Origin: Betaproteobacteria bacterium
GTDB lineage: Bacteria > Pseudomonadota > Gammaproteobacteria > Burkholderiales > CAIKXV01
DNA: 40,281 nucleotides
Reading direction: 5' to 3'
Assembly: GCA_947458835.1 (NCBI GenBank)
Contig: CANHBC010000007.1
Location: 1-40,281, forward strand
Part shown: one piece after another, positions 16,728-24,020 of the stretch
How the letters are laid out: every line of letters starts with the position of its first letter
Position numbering within the stretch: the stretch's first letter is position 1
Notes under the pieces: generated by a model
Told to the model about the DNA's origin: nothing
The model's database searches: none
Seen by the model: the letters and a program-made list of their open reading frames with translations, nothing else
Program-made: the position numbers and the translations under genes

Positions 16728-17036
16728 TCAGACCCGCAGCCGCTCCACCGGGCGGCCGTTCACCAGGTGTTCCTCGATGATCTCGTCGATGTCACTGCGG
16801 TCGACGTAGGTGTACCAGACCTCCTCCGGGTACACGACCATCACCGGTCCCAGTTCACAGCGGTCAAGGCAGCCTGCCATGTTGACCCGCACCTTGCCCT
16901 CGCCCGACAGGCCCAGGGCCTTCACGCGCTGCTTGGCGTAGTCGCGCACCTCGGAAGCTGCATGGTCGTTGCAGCAGGATGCACCGCTGTCGCGCTGGTT
17001 GCAGCAGAAGAAGACATGATGGCGATAATGGCTCAT
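16728..17036 (-). CDS. Thioredoxin-like [2Fe-2S] ferredoxin
   Basis: Small electron-transfer protein (102 residues) of the thioredoxin-fold [2Fe-2S] family, related to the NuoE C-terminal domain and to the Azotobacter FeSII-like ferredoxins. Candidate cluster ligands are Cys residues in FFCCNQRDSGASCC (9-22) and the pair in NMAGCLDRCELGP. The C-terminal VVYPEEVWYTYV is a strong family signature. It is the first gene of the tight minus-strand run ferredoxin - hydrolase - NodI - NodJ - hemJ - HIRAN. Its start is 28 bp from the stop of the VanZ-like gene upstream on the same strand. Confidence 0.88.
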   Translation of the reverse strand: MSHYRHHVFFCCNQRDSGASCCNDHAASEVRDYAKQRVKALGLSGEGKVRVNMAGCLDRCELGPVMVVYPEEVWYTYVDRSDIDEIIEEHLVNGRPVERLRV

Positions 17037-17064
17037 CGGCGGGTCCGGACGGAAGGAACGGCCA

Positions 17065-18228
17065 TTATAGCGACCGTGCGGCTGCCCTCGCTCCGGCCAG
17101 CGCCTCGCGGCGCAGCAGCCGGCGGACCCGCCACAGCCAGGCCGCCGCCGCCAGCGGCCACAGTTCTGCCATCGTGCGGGCGAGCCCGGTGTAGTTGAGC
17201 AACTGGCCGTAGTTCCAGCGGAACGGCCAGAGCGCCTCCAGCGGCTGCAGCGGGTTCTCGTACAGGTGGATCGCGACGAACGAGCAGCAGAGCACGAAGA
17301 TGCCGACGCCCGCCACCTTCACGCGTGGCAGCGCGACCATCACCCCGGCCAGCAGCGCGCCGGCACCGATGCCCGCCAGCACCTCGGCCGACAGCCAGAT
17401 GAAGGCTGCCTCGGACTTGAGCATGGCCAGCCCTGCGCCCAGCTTGATCAGCACCGCCATCGCCAGCAGCGCGAGCATCGCCACCAGCGCATGCCAGCGC
17501 TGGCGCATGAAGGCCATCACGAACAAACCGACGGCGAGCGTGTTCAGCGCAACGGCCAGTGCCGAGACGGTCGAGAACGCGCGCGGCGGTATGAACCCGG
17601 TACCCGGGATCGGCACCGCATCGGGCAGGGCTCGCACCGACAGCAGCGGCAGCGACGGGTCGAGCTGGGTGAGGAACCACACGGCCACCAGCGCCAGGCC
17701 GGGTTCGGCGACCCGCCCGGGCAGACACCAGCGCCTGCGCAGGTCGCGGAAGTGCGCCCACAGCGGCATCCGTCCGGTGCGCGCGGCCAGCAGTGCGCCG
17801 ACGAAGGCCCCGGCTGCGTTGACCATCAGGTCGACGCTGGAGGCGACCCGCCCGGGCAGGTACATCTGCGCGGTCTCCAGGCCGAAACTCAGGGCGGTCC
17901 CGGCCACGGTGGCGAGCAGCACGGCAAGCCAGGGCCGCATCCAGCGCATCGTGGCGAGGGTCAGCAGCAACCCGAACGGCAGGTACGCCGCCCAGTTGAT
18001 GAACAGGTCAAAGCGCTGCCAGCGGCGCGGCCAGGGTTCGTCGAGGAAGGCGAGCGGGGCGACGCCGGGCGTGGCCCAGCCACTGAACGGCGACAGGCTC
18101 GCGTAGACGATGACCAGCAGGTAAGCTGCGGCGAAATACCACGCGAGCCGGCTTTCCCGCGCCTGAGCCAGCCGGAAATCCGTGACGACATGCGTGACGA
18201 CTTCAGTACCTGGCACAGCAGGATTCAT
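17065..18228 (-). CDS. VanZ-like family membrane protein
   Basis: Polytopic inner-membrane protein, 387 residues, with about ten hydrophobic segments. The first third matches the VanZ-like fold: AYLLVIVYASLSPF, then FDLFINWAAYLPFGLLL, then LSFGLETAQMYLPGRVASSVDLMVNAAGAFVG in successive segments. The remainder is a further membrane domain typical of long proteobacterial VanZ-like proteins. Function is unknown; VanZ itself gives low-level teicoplanin resistance, which should not be assumed here. The annotated ATG is only 2 bp from the divergent start of the DHH gene and has no visible ribosome binding site, so a slightly later start is possible. Confidence 0.8.
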   Translation of the reverse strand: MNPAVPGTEVVTHVVTDFRLAQARESRLAWYFAAAYLLVIVYASLSPFSGWATPGVAPLAFLDEPWPRRWQRFDLFINWAAYLPFGLLLTLATMRWMRPWLAVLLATVAGTALSFGLETAQMYLPGRVASSVDLMVNAAGAFVGALLAARTGRMPLWAHFRDLRRRWCLPGRVAEPGLALVAVWFLTQLDPSLPLLSVRALPDAVPIPGTGFIPPRAFSTVSALAVALNTLAVGLFVMAFMRQRWHALVAMLALLAMAVLIKLGAGLAMLKSEAAFIWLSAEVLAGIGAGALLAGVMVALPRVKVAGVGIFVLCCSFVAIHLYENPLQPLEALWPFRWNYGQLLNYTGLARTMAELWPLAAAAWLWRVRRLLRREALAGARAAARSL

Positions 18229-18235
18229 CGATGAA
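18224..18235. promoter_or_regulatory. 12-bp palindrome spanning divergent start codons
   Basis: TTCATCGATGAA is a perfect palindrome that contains the ATG of the DHH gene (18231) on one strand and the ATG of the VanZ-like gene (18228) on the other. It could be an operator, or a by-product of two ATGAA-like starts in close head-to-head contact. No promoter elements can lie between the genes. Confidence 0.3.
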
Positions 18236-19193
18236 ATTCTATGACGTTTTCAACGGCGATGCGGATGGCCTCTGCGCGCTGCACCAGCTGAGGCTGGCCG
18301 AGCCCCGCGACGCCATCCTGGTGACCGGCACCAAGCGCGACATCGAGCTGCTCGAGCGGGTGGAGGCCGGACGCGGGGACGAGATCACCGTGTTCGACAT
18401 CTCGCTCGAGGTCAACCGCGATGCGCTGATGCGCACCCTTGACGCTGGTGCCCGCGTGCGCTGGTTCGACCACCACTTCGCCGGCACGATCCCGCAGCGG
18501 CCGGGCTTCCGCGCCCATATCGACGGCTCGGCAGACACCTGCACCAGCCTCATCGTGGACCGCTTCCTCAACGGCAAGTACCGCGCATGGGCGGTTGTCG
18601 CCGCCTTCGGCGACAACCTGCGCGAGGCCGCATGGAAGGCCGCCGAGCCGCTCGAGCTCAACGAGATGCAGATGCACACGCTGCGCGTGCTGGGCGAATG
18701 CCTGAACTACAACGCCTACGGCGAGTCGGTCGACGACCTTCACTACCAGCCCGACGAACTGTACGAAACCCTGCGCCGCTACGACAACCCGCTCGACTTC
18801 GTAGTGGCCGAGCCGGTCTACGACGTGCTGCGCACGGCACTGGCCGATGACCTGGTCCGCGCGGGCGACCTCGACCCGGCGATGGTGCGCGAGTCGGCGG
18901 CCGCGTTCATCCTGCCCGACGCTGCCTGGTCGCGCCGCATCTCCGGCTTCTTCAGCAACCAGCTCGCCAACGCTTTCCCGATGCGCGCACATGCGGTGCT
19001 CACCGTGCGCGCCGGCGGCTACCTGGTCAGCGTGCGCGCCCCGGCCAGCGTCCCGGCGGGGGCCGACGCCCTGTGCCGCCAGTTCGAGACCGGCGGTGGC
19101 CGTTCACGCGCGGCCGGCATCCAGTTGCTGCCCGAGGCGGACCTGCCGCGCTTCCTCGACGCCTTGGAGAAGGCATACCCCGGCCGCAGCTAG
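18231..19193 (+). CDS. DHH family phosphoesterase
   Basis: Predicted metal-dependent phosphoesterase of 320 residues. The metal-binding motifs are NGDADGLCAL (D10, D12), VFDIS (D56) and the eponymous WFDHHF (D80-H81-H82). The C-terminal third has a DHHA1-like substrate-binding end with GGGRSRAAGIQ near residue 290, although the usual GGGH/GGGG histidine is replaced by Arg. Relatives include nano-RNases, exopolyphosphatases and RecJ; this single-domain group is uncharacterised. AGGA about 8 bp upstream may serve as ribosome binding site. The TAG stop is the first three bases of repeat cluster D. Confidence 0.85.
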   Translation: MKFYDVFNGDADGLCALHQLRLAEPRDAILVTGTKRDIELLERVEAGRGDEITVFDISLEVNRDALMRTLDAGARVRWFDHHFAGTIPQRPGFRAHIDGSADTCTSLIVDRFLNGKYRAWAVVAAFGDNLREAAWKAAEPLELNEMQMHTLRVLGECLNYNAYGESVDDLHYQPDELYETLRRYDNPLDFVVAEPVYDVLRTALADDLVRAGDLDPAMVRESAAAFILPDAAWSRRISGFFSNQLANAFPMRAHAVLTVRAGGYLVSVRAPASVPAGADALCRQFETGGGRSRAAGIQLLPEADLPRFLDALEKAYPGRS

Positions 19194-19271
19194 CGGGGGG
19201 TCAGGTCTTTAGCGGGGGGTCAGGTCTTTAGCGGGGGGCAGGTCTTGCCTTTTGCCAGGGGTCAGGTCCTT
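19191..19271. repeat. Tandem repeat cluster D between DHH and cupin genes
   Basis: TAGCGGGGGGTCAGGTCTT is repeated exactly at 19191-19209 and 19210-19228, then with one T deleted at 19229-19246; a diverged fourth copy, AGGGGTCAGGTCCTT, is at 19257-19271. The array fills the gap between the convergent genes and provides the TAG stop of the DHH gene and the TGA stop of the cupin gene (19262-19264, minus strand). It shares the GGGTCAG core with clusters A to C. Confidence 0.9.
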
Positions 19272-19651
19272 CCCTCCTGCGCAAAGAACCGGTTCGGCGC
19301 CAGGAAGAACGCCAGCACCAGCGCCCCCTTCGGCGAGCGCGCCGCATGCCGGCTGCCGGCCGGGCGCCAGACGAAGCTGCCGGCGGCGCACTCCCCCTCG
19401 TCGTCCTCGATCGCGCCCTCGAGCACGTAGGACTGCTCGATACGCACGTGCTCGTGGTCGCCGAGCACCGCCCCCGGCTCCCAGCGGAACAGCGCAGTCA
19501 GCAGGCCGGTCGACGGATCCTCGAGCAGCACCTTCATCCGGATCAGCGGCGAAGGCGTGTCGCGCCACGGTAACGCGTCGACGTCGACAAAGCGTGAGGC
19601 CAGCGCGGACAGGGCGGCATGCTGCGGCAGGTCGGGGGTGGCGGCGCTCAT
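19262..19651 (-). CDS. ChrR-like cupin domain protein
   Basis: Small single-domain cupin (129 residues) resembling the C-terminal cupin of the anti-sigma factor ChrR and stand-alone dioxygenase-like cupins. Motif 1 is represented by PGAVLGDHEHVRIEQSYVLEG (metal-ligand His67, His69 and Glu72 candidates in the segment 59-79) and motif 2 by AGSFVWRPAGSRHAA (His102). There is no zinc-binding anti-sigma N-terminal domain, so an anti-sigma role is unlikely. The ATG at 19651 is clear. Its C-terminus ends inside repeat cluster D. It is divergent from the amidohydrolase gene with a 105-bp gap, suggesting shared control. Substrate unknown. Confidence 0.82.
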   Translation of the reverse strand: MSAATPDLPQHAALSALASRFVDVDALPWRDTPSPLIRMKVLLEDPSTGLLTALFRWEPGAVLGDHEHVRIEQSYVLEGAIEDDEGECAAGSFVWRPAGSRHAARSPKGALVLAFFLAPNRFFAQEGRT

Positions 19652-19756
19652 GCGGGAGGCTCCAGCGGTGGACGGGAAGGGCAAGGCCCGCCCGTGCAGG
19701 CCGGGCGGGCTCCGGTGTATTGTCGGGCATCTGTGACAGGACCCTACGCCCGAACG

Positions 19757-20638
19757 ATGACCGCCACGATCCCCACCTGTGTCCCGCATGATCCGCACCC
19801 CCGCGCGCCGAAAGTGCCATTCCCGGCGCACGCCTGCGACACCCATGCCCACGTCTGCGGTCCGGCCGAACGCTACCCGTACTGGTCTGAGCGGATCTAC
19901 ACACCGCCCGATGCCCTGCTCTCCGAGTACCGCCACATGCTCGACACCATCGGCTGCGAGCGGGCCGTGCTGGTGCAGCCGAGCATCTACGATGTCGACA
20001 ACCGGGCGATGCTCGACGCCCTTGCGGCCGATCCCCGGCGGCTGCGCGGCATCGCGGTGGTGCCGTTCGACGTGCCGGTTGCCGAGCTCGAGCGGCTGCA
20101 TGCGGCTGGCGTGCGCGGGGTCCGCTGCAACATCGTCGACCTCAAGACGGGCAAGGGCCAGCTGCCGCTCGACGCGCTCAAGACCCTCGCCAACAAGGTG
20201 AAGCCATTCGGCTGGCACGTCGAGTTCCTGATGCACGTGGACGAGTTCCCCGACCTGGACCGCCAGCTCGCCGGCTTCCCGGTGCCGATGGTGTTCGGCC
20301 ATCTCGGCTACGTACCCACCGGCAAGGGCACCTCCGACGCCGGCTTCCAGGCGCTGGTGAGGCTGATGAAGGACGGCGCGGCCTGGGCCAAGATGACCGG
20401 CCCGTACCGCCTGACCGGCTCCGAGATGCCCTACTCCGACACCGACGACTTCGCGTTCGCGCTGGTCGACGCCGCCCCGCAGCGGCTCATCTGGGGCACC
20501 GACTGGCCGCATGTGATCGTCAGGACCCGCATGCCGAACGATGGCGACCTCGCCGACCTGCTCAGCCACTGGGTGCCTGACGTCGCGGTGCGCAACCGCA
20601 TCCTGGTCGACAACCCGGCGGCGCTGTACGGATTCTGA
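19757..20638 (+). CDS. Amidohydrolase family protein, LigI / galactarolactone isomerase-like
   Basis: TIM-barrel metal-dependent or metal-independent hydrolase of the amidohydrolase_2 group, 293 residues from ATG 19757. Landmarks are CDTHAHVCGP (H30, H32), VLVQPSIYDVDNRAMLDAL, GWHVEF (H154), FGHLGY (H182) and IWGTDWPH (D249). This pattern and length match 2-pyrone-4,6-dicarboxylate hydrolase (LigI) and D-galactarolactone isomerase, which act on lactones rather than amides. A uronate-dehydrogenase-like enzyme 1.5 kb downstream makes the lactone isomerase or lactonase reading attractive, but this is inference. No signal peptide. Confidence 0.85.
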   Translation: MTATIPTCVPHDPHPRAPKVPFPAHACDTHAHVCGPAERYPYWSERIYTPPDALLSEYRHMLDTIGCERAVLVQPSIYDVDNRAMLDALAADPRRLRGIAVVPFDVPVAELERLHAAGVRGVRCNIVDLKTGKGQLPLDALKTLANKVKPFGWHVEFLMHVDEFPDLDRQLAGFPVPMVFGHLGYVPTGKGTSDAGFQALVRLMKDGAAWAKMTGPYRLTGSEMPYSDTDDFAFALVDAAPQRLIWGTDWPHVIVRTRMPNDGDLADLLSHWVPDVAVRNRILVDNPAALYGF

Positions 20639-20675
20639 AGCGCTGGAGGCGGGCACGTCCTCCAGGTACCGGAGC

Positions 20676-20969
20676 TCACGGCCCGCCTGCATCCCCTGCG
20701 CCGTTGCAGGCCGCTTGCGCGCAACGGCGGCAGACACAGGCCACTTGCTGGCCGACCGTCCCCACGGCGGCCAGCACGGACGGCCTCAAGGACGCGTCCA
20801 TGCACCAGCAGGCGACGTCGAACGACCCCGCAGCGGACACGACGCAGCTGTTGGGTTCGCCGCAGGCCGGGCAGAGGGGCGCGTGGACAGGCGAGGCAGG
20901 CGAGGAAAGGCTTTCCGCAGGCATGGTGGTGAGACCGGCGTCAATCAGGGCACAGGCGGAAACGGCCAT
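20676..20969 (-). CDS. Cysteine-rich CWC family protein
   Basis: Small protein of 97 residues with the CWC signature. Its cysteines are spaced CPACGEPNSC, then CWCMD, then CVCRRC near the C-terminus, which suggests a zinc- or other metal-binding module. Function of the family is unknown. The start may be ATG 20969 or ATG 20924; the second removes a non-conserved leader MAVSACALIDAGLTT. It lies between the amidohydrolase gene (convergent, 37 bp) and the first Bug receptor gene (divergent, 116 bp). Confidence 0.75.
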   Translation of the reverse strand: MAVSACALIDAGLTTMPAESLSSPASPVHAPLCPACGEPNSCVVSAAGSFDVACWCMDASLRPSVLAAVGTVGQQVACVCRRCAQAACNGAGDAGGP

Positions 20970-21085
20970 TGTTACGCTGCTCCGATGCGCCGCTCCGGTG
21001 TCGGGTTAAGCTACCGCAAAACAACGCAGGCTGCCGCCGTCCGGCGCGCCGCCCCCGCCCGGCCCGTACCACTGGAGAGAGACCG

Positions 21086-22066
21086 ATGAACCCGAGCACC
21101 CGCCTGCAGCCGGCGACCCTCGTCGCCGCCGCCCTGCTGATGGCCAGCCTTCCGCTGTCACAGGCCGATGCGCAATCGTGGCCTTCCAAACCGGTCCGCG
21201 TGGTCACCCCCTGGGCCGCCGGCGGTCTGACCGACATCGTCGGGCGCATCGTGTTCCAGAAGGTCTCCGAGAACCTCGGCCAGCAGTTCATGGTGGACAA
21301 CCGTGGCGGGGCTGCCGGCACGATCGGCGCCGACATCGTCGCCAAGTCACCGGCCGACGGCTACACGCTGATGGTGCATTCGATGGCGCATGTCGTGAAC
21401 CCGTTCGTCTACGCCAAGCTGCCCTACGACACGTTGAACGACTTCGTTGGCATCGGCACGCTGGTGCGCCAGACCGGCCTGCTGGTGGTACATCCGTCCC
21501 TGCCGGTGAAGTCGGTGAAGGACCTGATCGGCCTCGCGCGGGCACGCCCCGACCAGCTCTTCTATTCGACCGCCGGCAGCGGCAGCTTCTCCCACCTGGC
21601 CGTCGCGCTGCTCGGCTCGATGAGCGGTACCCGCATGACCGACGTGCCGTACAAGGGCGGCGGCCCGGCCACCGCGGCCCTGGTCTCCGGCGAGGCGCAG
21701 CTCTCCGCCGGCACGCCTGCGTCGGTGTCGACGCACCTGGGCACCAACCGGCTGAGGCTGATCGCCGTCACCTCCGACACCCGGCTCACCGCCTTCCCGA
21801 AGACCCCGACGATCGCCGAGTCCGGACAGCCTGGCTACGAGTACGCCGGCTGGGTGGGCGTGTTTGCACCGGCTGGCCTGCCCAAGCCGCTGGTCGACCG
21901 CATCAACGCGGAGATCGCGCGCGCGATGGAAAGCCCGGACACGAAGAAGCGGCTGGAGGAGTTCGAACCCTGGACGATGACGCCGGCGCAGATGGCCACC
22001 CGCATCCGGCAGGACTACGACAAGCACAGCAAGCTGATGAAGGTGGCCGGCATCAAGCCGATGTGA
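21086..22066 (+). CDS. Bug family tripartite tricarboxylate transporter substrate-binding protein (1)
   Basis: Periplasmic solute receptor of 326 residues with a clear signal peptide (hydrophobic core AATLVAAALLMASLPL, cleavage near ADA-QSW). The mature protein begins WPSKPVRVVTPWAAGG and contains FMVDNRGGAAGTIGADIVAKSPADGY, split here across residues about 70-95, the standard Bug ligand-pocket loops. Bug receptors bind carboxylates, aromatic acids or amides and often work with distant TctAB membrane subunits, none of which is in this window. GGAGAG about 7 bp upstream is a good ribosome binding site. It heads a probable operon with the Udh-like and second Bug genes. Confidence 0.92.
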   Translation: MNPSTRLQPATLVAAALLMASLPLSQADAQSWPSKPVRVVTPWAAGGLTDIVGRIVFQKVSENLGQQFMVDNRGGAAGTIGADIVAKSPADGYTLMVHSMAHVVNPFVYAKLPYDTLNDFVGIGTLVRQTGLLVVHPSLPVKSVKDLIGLARARPDQLFYSTAGSGSFSHLAVALLGSMSGTRMTDVPYKGGGPATAALVSGEAQLSAGTPASVSTHLGTNRLRLIAVTSDTRLTAFPKTPTIAESGQPGYEYAGWVGVFAPAGLPKPLVDRINAEIARAMESPDTKKRLEEFEPWTMTPAQMATRIRQDYDKHSKLMKVAGIKPM

Positions 22067-22115
22067 GGCGCGGGCAGCCCCGCGCAACGCACGCAAGCCC
22101 TCTGAGGAGCCATCG

Positions 22116-22940
22116 ATGGACGATCCCGTGAACGCCCCGCGCGTGCTGATCACCGGTGCGGCGGGCCGCATCGGCCGCTGCCTGCATCGCGCACTGACCG
22201 GGCGATATCCGCTGCTGCGGCTGGCCGACCGGATGCAGGTCGTCCCGCTGGCGGCCTCCGAGGAAACGGTCCAGGGCGACCTGTCAGACCCGGCGGTCGC
22301 CGACGCAGCGGTCCGCGGCATCGACTGCATCGTGCACCTGGCCGGGGTGCCGACTGAAGCCGCATGGTCATCCATCCTGCCCGACAACATCGTCGGCACG
22401 ATCACCCTGTTCGAGGCGGCGCGGGCAGCCGGCGTGCGGCGCATCGTGTTCGCCAGCTCGAACCATGCGATCGGCTATCGCGGCGCCGGCGAAACGGTGG
22501 GTATCGACGAGCCGGTGCGGCCGGATTCCCGCTACGGCGTGTCCAAGGTGTTCGGTGAGGCGCTGGGCCGCATGTACGTCGACAAGTACGCGATGACGGT
22601 CGTGTGCCTGCGCATCGGCTCGTTCCGCGAGCAGCCGGAGGACGCACGCCAGCTCGTTACCTGGATCGGACACCGCGACATGGCGGAACTCGCGCGCTGC
22701 GCGATCGAGGCGCCGGACCCCGGTTTCGCGATCGTCTACGGGATCTCGGCCAACACCCGGGCCCGGTGGCACGGCCCGGACGCTGCGCGCATCGGCTACG
22801 CGCCGACGCAGGATGCCGAACGCTGGGCACCGCAACTGGAGGCGCTCGCGCCGCCGGCCAGCGACCCGGCAGCGCGTTTCCATGGCGGCCCATACGCCGC
22901 CTTCGAACACGTTCCAACCGAAGGAGGACAGAAGCGATGA
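22116..22940 (+). CDS. NAD(P)-dependent sugar-acid dehydrogenase, uronate dehydrogenase-like
   Basis: Extended short-chain dehydrogenase/reductase of 274 residues. The dinucleotide motif is GAAGRIG (14-20). FASSNH (112-117), RPDSRYGVSK (135-144, catalytic Y140 and K144) and RIGSF downstream closely follow the pattern of bacterial uronate dehydrogenases, which oxidise glucuronate and galacturonate to aldarolactones with NAD. The length also fits that family. The gene is 49 bp after the first Bug gene, and its stop overlaps the start of the second (ATGA), so the enzyme and receptors are likely made together. Other sugar-nucleotide epimerase-type activities remain possible. Confidence 0.82.
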   Translation: MDDPVNAPRVLITGAAGRIGRCLHRALTGRYPLLRLADRMQVVPLAASEETVQGDLSDPAVADAAVRGIDCIVHLAGVPTEAAWSSILPDNIVGTITLFEAARAAGVRRIVFASSNHAIGYRGAGETVGIDEPVRPDSRYGVSKVFGEALGRMYVDKYAMTVVCLRIGSFREQPEDARQLVTWIGHRDMAELARCAIEAPDPGFAIVYGISANTRARWHGPDAARIGYAPTQDAERWAPQLEALAPPASDPAARFHGGPYAAFEHVPTEGGQKR

Positions 22941-23950
22941 ATCGCTCGCCATCGAATGCCCGCCGCACCCCTCTCCTGTCATCCGCCACGGCCGCCGTGC
23001 TGGCTACGCTCGGACAGCCGGCGCTGACCGGCACCGCGCAAGCCCAGGCCTTTCCGAGCCAGTCGATCCGCATGGTGGTGGCCTTCCCCGCCGGCGGCGG
23101 TACCGACCTCACCGCCCGCCTGCTCGCCGAGCACATGCGGCAGACGCTGGGCGTGCCGATCGTGGTCGAGAACCGCGCCGGCGCGAGCGGCATGATCGGC
23201 ACCCAGTTCGTCGCCAAGTCCAAGCCGGACGGCTACACCATCCTCGCCAACTCGGGCGAAGTGGCGGTGAACCCGCACCTCTACAAGCCGATGGCCTACG
23301 ACTGGGACACCGACCTCATCCCGCTCACGATGATGGTGCGCGTGCCCAACGTGCTGGCAGTCAACCCGGACGTCCCCGCGCGCACCGTGGCCGAGCTGAT
23401 CGCCTGGGCGAAGCAGCAGCCAGGCAAGCTCACGTTCTCGTCGAGCGGGATCGGCAACCCGCAGCAGCTGACCGGCGAGCTGTTCAACCGGATGGCCGGC
23501 GTGAAGATCATCCACGTCCCGTACAAGGGCGCCGCACCGCAGATCGCCGATGTCGTCGGCAAGCACATCACGATGACCTTCGTATCGATCGGCGCCGCGC
23601 TGCCGTTCATCGAGAACGGCCGGCTGCGCGCAATCGGCGTGACGTCGTCCACCCGTGTCTCGGCGCTGCCCAACGTGCCGCCGATCTCGGATACCCCGGG
23701 CCTCGCCGGCTTCGAACTGATCAACTTCTTCGGCCTGATGCTGCCAGCCGGTACGCCACCGGCGATCGTCAAGACGCTGAACGCCGCGGCCGTGGCGGCG
23801 CTGAAGGTGCCGGAGATCGCAGCGAAGCTGCGCGAGAACGGCTTCGAGCCCTCGCCGACCACGCCGGATCAGTTCCGCGAGTTCATCCGTGCCGAGTCGG
23901 CCAAGTTCGGGAGGATCGTCGTGGAGGCAGGGGTCAAGGCGGAGCAGTGA
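22937..23950 (+). CDS. Bug family tripartite tricarboxylate transporter substrate-binding protein (2)
   Basis: Second periplasmic Bug receptor in the cluster, 337 residues, with a long signal peptide (cleavage near AQA-QAF) and the mature start FPSQSIRMVVAFPAGGG. The pocket loops are VVENRAGASGMIG and VPYKGAAPQ. A textbook ribosome binding site, AAGGAGG at 22921-22927, lies about 9 bp before ATG 22937; the start codon overlaps the Udh-like stop. It is clearly diverged from the first receptor, so the two probably bind different, related ligands. Confidence 0.92.
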   Translation: MNRSPSNARRTPLLSSATAAVLATLGQPALTGTAQAQAFPSQSIRMVVAFPAGGGTDLTARLLAEHMRQTLGVPIVVENRAGASGMIGTQFVAKSKPDGYTILANSGEVAVNPHLYKPMAYDWDTDLIPLTMMVRVPNVLAVNPDVPARTVAELIAWAKQQPGKLTFSSSGIGNPQQLTGELFNRMAGVKIIHVPYKGAAPQIADVVGKHITMTFVSIGAALPFIENGRLRAIGVTSSTRVSALPNVPPISDTPGLAGFELINFFGLMLPAGTPPAIVKTLNAAAVAALKVPEIAAKLRENGFEPSPTTPDQFREFIRAESAKFGRIVVEAGVKAEQ

Positions 23951-23957
23951 CCGCGAT

Positions 23958-24000
23958 GGCGGCTGACCTTGTGGCCAATGGCGCTACGGGGTCAGCCGCC
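23958..24000. terminator. Hairpin between convergent Bug (2) and RlmK-like genes
   Basis: A perfect 11-bp stem, GGCGGCTGACC (23958-23968) with GGTCAGCCGCC (23990-24000), encloses a 21-nt loop that itself can pair GCCA with TGGC. There is no T-tract, but the position between convergent stops suits a bidirectional or Rho-assisted terminator. The right arm also contains GGGGTCAG, the repeat-family core. Confidence 0.45.
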
Positions 24001-24020
24001 TGCCAGGCTGCCTGCGACCA

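Noticed and set aside
19191-19271. CRISPR array
   Set aside because: The units are directly tandem with no spacers of constant length, and no cas gene is in the window.
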